From Nitrososphaerota archaeon (GTDB lineage: Archaea; Thermoproteota; Nitrososphaeria; Nitrososphaerales; UBA183): a DNA stretch of 10,171 nucleotides. This document shows, piece by piece, positions 5,550-10,171 of the stretch. The position numbers were made by a program, and so were the translations under genes. The notes under the pieces are model-generated. The model was not told where the DNA came from. It did not search any database and saw only the letters and a program-made list of their open reading frames with translations. The stretch covers positions 1 through 10,171 of the forward strand of contig JAFMAW010000026.1 in NCBI GenBank assembly GCA_029784795.1, in the 5' to 3' direction. Each line of letters starts with the position of its first letter. The stretch's first letter is position 1.

Positions 5550-7024
5550 GGGAGCTTCCCCGTCAGCGCCTCTCCAGCTAGGGCCTCTATCTCTGGACCC
5601 TGCGACCTGTCTCCCCGGAGGAGGGGGGAGAGCGACCTGACGAATCCAGATACTTTCTTCGTGTGTTGGGAAAGACCTCCCGCGTCAGAGCCGAGCATGT
5701 TCGATGAGCAGATCAGCTCGACCGCCAGAATTCTGGAGACGTTGGTAGCCACCTGTAGCGCCTTCACTCCTGCGTTCACCCCGTGGCTGGCGTGATCTTC
5801 GATTCCTCCCGAGACGTTCGAAGGGTATGAAGATTCTGGGTAGATGTTCTTGGCGTTGTCAGCGTTCAGCGCGGTCGCAGTGTATTCCAGCAGCATAAGC
5901 CCCGATTCCAGTCCTGGCTTCGCCGCCATGTACTTCTTCCCAGGAGGGGTCTTTGAAAGCATGAAGTGGACCCTCGCGAGCGACATCACGCCCAGATACG
6001 AGAGAGCCAAGGAAAGGAGGTCGAGGGACATGGCAACGGGCTGCGCATGGAAGTTCCCCCCGTGGAGGACCTCCCCGTCCTCCAAGAGGACAGGGTTGTC
6101 CGAGACCGAGTTCATCTCATTGACCACTACCTTCTCCGCGAAGTCCAGCGCGTCCACCAGCGAGCCGTGAACCTGCGGGGCGCATCGGATCGAATACGGG
6201 TCCTGGGGGACCGGCTCTGTCCGCATCCTGCGGCTTCCCTCCAAGAGAGTGCGAAGCTCCCCCGCCACGGCCCTCTGACCAGGGTCGAGCTTGACACGGA
6301 CCAGCCGCTGGTCGAAGGACTGCGAACACGCGCCGAGCGCCTCCGCGGTCATGGCGAGGGATGAGTTGGCTGCCCTCAGCAGGGTGCGTCCCCTGTCGAC
6401 AGCCACGCAACCCAGGGCAGTCGTGAACGCGGTCCCGTTGATCAGCGAGAGGCCTTCCTTTGCCTTCAGGGCTATCGGTCTCAGCCCCGACGCCGCGAGA
6501 GCCTTGCCCGACTCCGTCAGCCTCCCATGGCGGTAGGCCTTCCCCTCTCCCACCATGGTCAGCGCCATGTGCGCCGAGGGCGCCAGGTCCCCCGAGGCCC
6601 CGAGCGAGCCGAACTCGGGCACGAGGGGCGTAACTCCCTTGTTCAGCAGGCCCACTATAAGCTCGGCCACTTCCTTCCTGACTGCGCTGTTCCCGTTGAG
6701 GAGGCTGTTAAGGCGGATCAGCATCGCCGCCCTCACCACGCTGACTGGGAGGGGCGAGCCGACGCCGGACGAGTGGCTCCTGATCAAATTGAGCTGCAGC
6801 TCCTCGAGGTGCTCGTGGCTCACCACCTTGTCGGCGAGGGAGCCGAAACCGGTGTTGACACCGTAAACCACCTCGCCGCTGGCGAGCTTCCGCTCGAGGA
6901 GGGCTCGGAACTTCTCAAGCCTCTTCAGGCTGATCGGGCTCGCCTTCACAGGCGTGCCACCCTCTGCGACCTCCATTGCTGAACGCAACGTGAGGGAGCG
7001 CCCATCGACTTCGACTGTCAACAT
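5546..7024 (-). CDS. hutH: Histidine ammonia-lyase (histidase)
   Basis: First step of histidine degradation: non-oxidative removal of ammonia from L-histidine to give trans-urocanate. The 492-residue product is a little under the usual 500-510. The MIO electrophile triad Ala-Ser-Gly lies at 143-145 in GSLGASGDLAP. Other marks: Tyr54 in VVYGVNTGFG; RSHSSGVG with His84, a position associated with histidase rather than phenylalanine ammonia-lyase; INGTAF with Asn196; QDPYSIRCAPQVHG with Tyr277 and Arg280; SVSDNPVL; GGNFHAQP; and GGIEDHASHG with Glu410. The last motif is usually QEDH, so the Gln is Ile here. The start at 7024 has a TATA-like ATTTATTG (7050-7043) about 22 bp upstream. It is divergent from hutG, and its stop shares four bases with hutI. 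Confidence 0.96.
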   Translation of the reverse strand: MLTVEVDGRSLTLRSAMEVAEGGTPVKASPISLKRLEKFRALLERKLASGEVVYGVNTGFGSLADKVVSHEHLEELQLNLIRSHSSGVGSPLPVSVVRAAMLIRLNSLLNGNSAVRKEVAELIVGLLNKGVTPLVPEFGSLGASGDLAPSAHMALTMVGEGKAYRHGRLTESGKALAASGLRPIALKAKEGLSLINGTAFTTALGCVAVDRGRTLLRAANSSLAMTAEALGACSQSFDQRLVRVKLDPGQRAVAGELRTLLEGSRRMRTEPVPQDPYSIRCAPQVHGSLVDALDFAEKVVVNEMNSVSDNPVLLEDGEVLHGGNFHAQPVAMSLDLLSLALSYLGVMSLARVHFMLSKTPPGKKYMAAKPGLESGLMLLEYTATALNADNAKNIYPESSYPSNVSGGIEDHASHGVNAGVKALQVATNVSRILAVELICSSNMLGSDAGGLSQHTKKVSGFVRSLSPLLRGDRSQGPEIEALAGEALTGKLP

Positions 7025-7093
7025 GGTTGCCTTGGTTCAGGTCAATAAATGCCTCACATATCTTTAACTCAAGTGGCCCCCGCCTTGGGCCCG
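7025..7093. promoter_or_regulatory. Divergent hutH/hutG promoter region
   Basis: This is an AT-richer island in GC-rich surroundings. ATTTATTG on the minus strand (7050-7043) is the likely hutH TATA box. TCTTTAAC on the plus strand (7061-7068) is centred about 29 bp before the ATG at 7094 and is the likely hutG box. No clear inverted repeat was seen, and no obvious element is shared with the hutU/hutI gap. Confidence 0.5.
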
Positions 7094-8059
7094 ATGAGGA
7101 TACCCGCCCGCTATCCTGTGCCAAGGTACAGCGACCCCGAAGACGTGCGGTTGACGCAAGTCATCGAGGCTTCGACTGAACCGCGGATGGGCGGGGTGAA
7201 CATCTTGGGAGCCCCATTTGACGGGGCGGTCCTCGGAAGGAAAGGGGCAGCCGACGGTCCCGCGGCCATACGCGATGCGATGTCTGCATTCTCTAACTAT
7301 AACGTCGAACTTGGTCTCGGCCTCGAGGGGGCAAAGGTCTTCGACTTGGGGGATCTCACCCTTGACGGCTCTGACACCCTCGCTGCTCATCGACAGATAG
7401 AAGCGGAAGCGGCGGACGACATCGACCCGGGCTCGCTGCTGCTGGTCCTTGGCGGGGACAACAGCGTGTCCCTTCCGTGCATCCGCGCTGCCTCCAAGAA
7501 GCTGGGGCCGTTGGGCCTTGTTGTCGTCGATTCGCATTTTGATCTCCGCGGAGAGATAGATGGGAAGCCGACGAGCGGGTCGTCCTATGGGCTTGCGGTG
7601 GGGGAGCTGAAGAACCTCGACCCCCGGAGAGCGGTGGAGGTCGGCGTACACGGGTTCCTAAACTCGAGGAACTACTACGAGAAGGCGGAAGCGCTGGGCA
7701 TAACTGTGGTCACCGCGAGAGAGGTCTGGCAAAGGGGGCCCGAGGCTGTAGCACTGGAGGCGTATGAGGTTGCGTCCAGGGAAGCAGAAGCCGTGTACCT
7801 CAGCGTCGATCTAGACGCAGTCGACCTCGCGTATGTCTCCGGGGTGAGCGCGCCCAGCGCGGGAGGAATTTCCGCTGATCAGTTGTTCAGGCTTGTGTAT
7901 GAGATCTCTCGGAACGACAAGGTGAAGTGCGCTGACGTGGTGGAGCTCGCCCCGGCTCTGGACCCAACAGGGCGGTCAGCAAGGGTGGCGGCGACCACCG
8001 TGGCATACATCATCGCTGGACATGTGGCCAGGCGCGAAAGGGGGACACGAAGCAGATGA
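7094..8059 (+). CDS. hutG: Formimidoylglutamase (arginase/ureohydrolase family)
   Basis: Last step of the pathway: hydrolyses N-formimidoyl-L-glutamate to glutamate plus formamide with a binuclear metal centre, probably Mn. The 321-residue product carries the ureohydrolase motifs in order: LGGDNSVS (119-126), VVDSHFDLRGEIDGKPTSG (144-162), and SVDLDAVD (237-244) with Asp239 and Asp241. GGDNS replaces the GGDHS of arginase and agmatinase. From memory, Bacillus-type HutG also has Asn here, and its D-x-H-x-D-x-R...PT-x-G layout matches, so with the linked hutH/U/I I call HutG rather than agmatinase. The ATG at 7094 is chosen because a TATA box lies 29 bp upstream; an in-frame ATG at 7049 would add 15 residues but starts before that box. 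The C-terminus is Arg-rich (ARRERGTRSR). Confidence 0.9.
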   Translation: MRIPARYPVPRYSDPEDVRLTQVIEASTEPRMGGVNILGAPFDGAVLGRKGAADGPAAIRDAMSAFSNYNVELGLGLEGAKVFDLGDLTLDGSDTLAAHRQIEAEAADDIDPGSLLLVLGGDNSVSLPCIRAASKKLGPLGLVVVDSHFDLRGEIDGKPTSGSSYGLAVGELKNLDPRRAVEVGVHGFLNSRNYYEKAEALGITVVTAREVWQRGPEAVALEAYEVASREAEAVYLSVDLDAVDLAYVSGVSAPSAGGISADQLFRLVYEISRNDKVKCADVVELAPALDPTGRSARVAATTVAYIIAGHVARRERGTRSR

Positions 8060-8125
8060 GCAGGCCCCGGCGGCTGCCTTTTCCCTCCCCGACGTAATGG
8101 CTCGTCCTAGCGGCCCCGAAGGCCC

Positions 8126-8154
8126 CTGGAAGGTCGAACCCCGGTCCCTTCCAG
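8126..8154. repeat. Inverted repeat between convergent genes (possible termination hairpin)
   Basis: Perfect 8-bp arms CTGGAAGG (8126-8133) and CCTTCCAG (8147-8154) flank a 13-nt loop in the 124-bp gap between hutG and the convergent membrane-protein gene. A pyrimidine run with four T (CCTTTTCCCTCCC, near 8078-8090) lies nearer hutG. Either could assist termination. Archaeal termination normally depends on T-tracts rather than hairpins, so the role is uncertain. Confidence 0.35.
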
Positions 8155-8183
8155 AAGCCCTGGCCGGCCAACGCAAACATGCT

Positions 8184-9017
8184 TCATTGGAGAGGCAAGC
8201 CCCCAGCTGGCGCCCTGAGGGCCGAAGAAAACTTTCTCACAGAGACGTAGTTGAGATAGAGCACAACTGCAGCGAAGACGGGCAGGACGAAATAGGTGAA
8301 GTAGTACACTGTGAGGTTTGAGGCAAGAGAGTCTGCAAGGGCCGCTGGGAGAAGGAAGAGACTGACGACCCCTGCGACAGATAGGCAGCACGATGACCCA
8401 AGGATTATCCCTACCGCCGGCGCGAGGACGTAGGCCCTCGCCCTCTTGGAGGTCGTACAGAGTTTCCCCAACTCTCTCGTCCTTGCTACGTTGGCCACGA
8501 CTAGGGTTGCGATGAGGACGGCCATGGCGATGGCATAGAAGCTGAGAGCCGCAGAGAACTCGGGAGGATAAGTGAATATTATGGCGGGATTGTAGGACAG
8601 GTCCAGCAAGGCGCTGAGCAGCGAAGGGGGGACGAAGGTGTCGGTGTACACAAGCAGGCCTGGCGTGGAGGTGCCGAGGAGTTGGGGCCCCTGGAGGGCG
8701 GTTACTATCCCATCCAGTAGGAACCCGTAGAGGAGGAGATGCGACGCGAGGTACCCCACGAACACGACCGGCCCCATTGCCGTCTTGAGAGATCTGACGA
8801 AATCCAAGAAGACCGAGCGGAGCGGGAACGCTAACAGTATGGAGACGACCCCCACCCAGAAGACCAGGGCTCCCGCAAGCTCCGCCGGATCTACCGAAGG
8901 CGCTGCCCAGATGTAGCCGAAATACGACAGAACGAGCCCTAGGACGAGGGCCCCGGTCAGGGAGATGAGGGCAGCCCCTTGAGGCAACGAATCCGGCCTC
9001 TTCTTCCCCTGGGTCAT
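8184..9017 (-). CDS. Uncharacterised six-helix membrane protein with a Cys-Cys pair
   Basis: Not recognised. The 277-residue product has about six hydrophobic segments: 16-38, 48-66, 82-104, 153-176, 196-226 and 234-258. After helix 3 a non-charged loop (about 105-150, rich in Pro/Tyr/Ser/Thr) probably faces outward. Helix 5 contains GSSCCLSVAG with Cys210-Cys211; a further Cys187 lies in the positively charged loop before it (TRELGKLCTTSKRAR), which suggests that loop is cytoplasmic. The order of segments and the cysteine pair in the helix after the basic loop match the divergent gene at 9093-10016, so the two look like distant paralogues. The ATG at 9017 has a TATA-like TGTAAATACC (9056-9047) about 34 bp upstream. 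Function unknown; metal binding, thiol redox or transport are only possibilities. Confidence 0.8.
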   Translation of the reverse strand: MTQGKKRPDSLPQGAALISLTGALVLGLVLSYFGYIWAAPSVDPAELAGALVFWVGVVSILLAFPLRSVFLDFVRSLKTAMGPVVFVGYLASHLLLYGFLLDGIVTALQGPQLLGTSTPGLLVYTDTFVPPSLLSALLDLSYNPAIIFTYPPEFSAALSFYAIAMAVLIATLVVANVARTRELGKLCTTSKRARAYVLAPAVGIILGSSCCLSVAGVVSLFLLPAALADSLASNLTVYYFTYFVLPVFAAVVLYLNYVSVRKFSSALRAPAGGLPLQ

Positions 9018-9103
9018 CAGTTTCAGAAAGCGGGCGCCCTCGTTGCGGTATTTACAGCCATCCCGCGCTTCCAGCCCATCGTCCGCCGGAGAATGATTAA
9101 TAC
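9018..9103. promoter_or_regulatory. Divergent promoter region of the membrane-protein pair
   Basis: GGTATTTACA (9047-9056) reads as a TATA-like box on either strand and suits the minus gene (start 9017, 34 bp away). GATTAATAC (9095-9103) is a better plus-strand TATA candidate for the rightward gene. It overlaps the ATG at 9093, which would push the true start to TTG 9135 or ATG 9141. Confidence 0.4.
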
Positions 9104-10016
9104 CACGAGGAGGCTTGCAGCCACCCGACTGGGATTGGGCATGACGATTCAGGCGAGGGCGGCAGCGCTGGTGCTCAGCGGCGCCGGGGCCGTCGGAGGC
9201 GTGTCGGTGGCCTATGCCCTTGCGGTGGACAGGCTCCCCGCCGTGAGCCCAACGGAGGTGAAGAGCCTGCTACTGGGGTCCTACGTATTCACAGGGGCGT
9301 TCCTAGCCGGAGTCTTGGCCATCGTCGTTGGGCTGGGACTGTACGTCCATAACCAGGCCCGAGGGCTCACGGGGGCCTCATCCATCCCCATTGCCCCCGG
9401 CTCCTTCATCCCCTACCTGCTCTCGACAAAGCGCTACAGGCGCTACTTCTCGGTATCCACGGTCCTGTATGGGGCGCTTTACGCCTTCGCGACGAGCATG
9501 ATTGTCTACCAGCCTACGGTGAACTTCGTCCAGGCATACCACGCCACTTTCCCTTCCGTCGGAGTTTCACTCTGCTGCGGGCCCCCTCTCTCGATCCCCA
9601 CCGTCACCGCTTACCTCATGAACCATGTCGGTCTCTACATCGTCCCCCTCGACGTCCTCCTGCTGCTCATGGTGGCTCCGTTGGTCGGGCTCAACGTCGC
9701 CTTCGCCGTCTTCGCCCGCGACGCCAGCGCAGGGGGGGCGTCGAAGTACGGGCTTGGAGGGGTCGGGGCCGTGGTGGGGCTGTTCACGGGGTGCCCGGCA
9801 TGCGCAGGTCTCTTCCTGGCTGGGTCGTTAGGCGGGACCGGGGCTGTCGCATTCGCCTCGCTCCTTTCGTACTACCAACCCGAGTTCATCGCAGCGAGCC
9901 TCCCGGCGCTCCTGCTGACCCTATATTTGGTGTCACGCAGCTTGGCGCGTGCTTACAGCGGAGGGTGCCCGATACCCCAGAGGGCCCGAACGCTGCCGTC
10001 GGCGGCTGAGACGTAA
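9093..10016 (+). CDS. Uncharacterised multi-pass membrane protein with CC and CPAC motifs
   Basis: Not recognised. From ATG 9093 the product has 307 residues. Hydrophobic segments lie at about 22-44, 62-85, 119-140, 181-207, 221-248 and 264-282. Two cysteine motifs stand out: SLCCGPP (Cys161-Cys162) in the loop after helix 3, and FTGCPACAGL (Cys234, Cys237, a C-x-x-C) inside helix 5. A single Cys292 lies in the tail. The helix order, the NVA-containing helix 4, a loop with Lys, then a helix with a cysteine pair 33 residues later match the divergent gene (there 34 residues), suggesting ancient duplication. The start is uncertain: ATG 9141, giving 291 residues, fits the TATA-like box at 9095-9103 better. 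A longer reading from 8979 would overlap the neighbour and is rejected. Function unknown; two paired cysteine sites suggest metal or thiol chemistry. Confidence 0.8.
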   Translation: MINTTRRLAATRLGLGMTIQARAAALVLSGAGAVGGVSVAYALAVDRLPAVSPTEVKSLLLGSYVFTGAFLAGVLAIVVGLGLYVHNQARGLTGASSIPIAPGSFIPYLLSTKRYRRYFSVSTVLYGALYAFATSMIVYQPTVNFVQAYHATFPSVGVSLCCGPPLSIPTVTAYLMNHVGLYIVPLDVLLLLMVAPLVGLNVAFAVFARDASAGGASKYGLGGVGAVVGLFTGCPACAGLFLAGSLGGTGAVAFASLLSYYQPEFIAASLPALLLTLYLVSRSLARAYSGGCPIPQRARTLPSAAET

Positions 10017-10045
10017 AGCCTGGATTCAGTTCTTTGCGCTGGCGG

Positions 10046-10171
10046 CTATTTCTTGAGCTGCTGGCTTTCTTTCAGCTCCGCTGTCGCTTTCTCGATGTCC
10101 AGGAGAATAGAACTCCTGGCCGGAGCCTCGTAGGCTCCGGTGCAGAATGCCTCAATCAGTACTATCACATC
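10046..10171 (-). CDS. C-terminal end of an unidentified protein (runs off the window)
   Basis: Reading leftward from the window edge, one frame stays open for 41 codons to a TAG at 10048-10046. The visible part starts DVIVLIEAFCTGAYEAPARS and ends with a charged, likely helical tail (IEKATAELKESQQLKK). The N-terminus is outside the window. No family recognised. It converges with the membrane-protein gene ending at 10016, leaving a 29-bp gap. A 41-codon open frame in GC-rich DNA could be chance; the Lys/Glu-rich tail makes a real C-terminus plausible. Confidence 0.5.
   Translation of the reverse strand, partial: DVIVLIEAFCTGAYEAPARSSILLDIEKATAELKESQQLKK

Noticed and set aside
8096..8170. Sequence GGTTCGACC on the minus strand between hutG and the membrane-protein gene, resembling a tRNA T loop
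   Set aside because: No matching acceptor stem, D arm or anticodon arm could be built around it. The local structure is better described as a simple 8-bp inverted repeat.
1..10171. CRISPR arrays, insertion sequences, integrase genes or att sites
   Set aside because: No regularly spaced repeats, transposase motifs or terminal inverted repeats were found. The tRNA 3' end is not repeated elsewhere in the window.

Overview
The window is GC-rich archaeal DNA. Four things point to Archaea: a tRNA gene interrupted by short introns with bulge-helix-bulge (BHB) splice motifs; TATA-like boxes about 22-43 bp upstream of most starts with almost no leader; a class II HMG-CoA reductase, the mevalonate enzyme behind archaeal lipids; and TTG starts placed just behind TATA boxes. 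Several non-canonical introns in one tRNA are known mainly from the Thermoproteota/TACK side (Thermoproteales, Caldiarchaeum- and Thaumarchaeota-related lineages), so I lean that way. The histidine-degradation genes and class II reductase would also fit Thermoplasmata-like heterotrophs. No gene here settles the lineage.

Layout, left to right. (1) 1-158, minus: the 5' end of a small membrane protein that runs off the window. (2) 194-318, minus: tRNA-Val(GAC) with an encoded CCA end and three introns of 16, 15 and 16 nt. (3) 462-1739, plus: class II HMG-CoA reductase. (4) 1794-2582, plus: DedA/VTT-family membrane protein. (5) 2557-8059: a complete four-gene histidine utilisation (hut) cluster. 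(6) 9017-8184 (minus) and 9093-10016 (plus): two divergently transcribed multi-pass membrane proteins that look like distant paralogues and share a cysteine-pair transmembrane segment. (7) 10046-10171, minus: the 3' end of an unrecognised gene. There is no gene-free stretch over 300 bases.

The hut cluster encodes the whole route from histidine to glutamate: HutH (histidine to urocanate plus ammonia), HutU (to imidazolonepropionate), HutI (to formiminoglutamate) and HutG (to glutamate plus formamide). The genes alternate strands (hutU minus, hutI plus, hutH minus, hutG plus). This makes two divergent promoter regions, hutU/hutI and hutH/hutG, and one convergent junction where the hutI and hutH stop codons share a single CTAG. 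No transporter or regulator for the pathway is visible. The gene set implies an archaeon able to use histidine as a carbon and nitrogen source.

The most unusual element is the three-intron tRNA-Val. Removing 47 nt at three BHB-like sites turns an unfoldable 122-nt sequence into a standard 75-nt tRNA-Val. The other item I would pursue is the unnamed membrane-protein pair at 8.2-10.0 kb.
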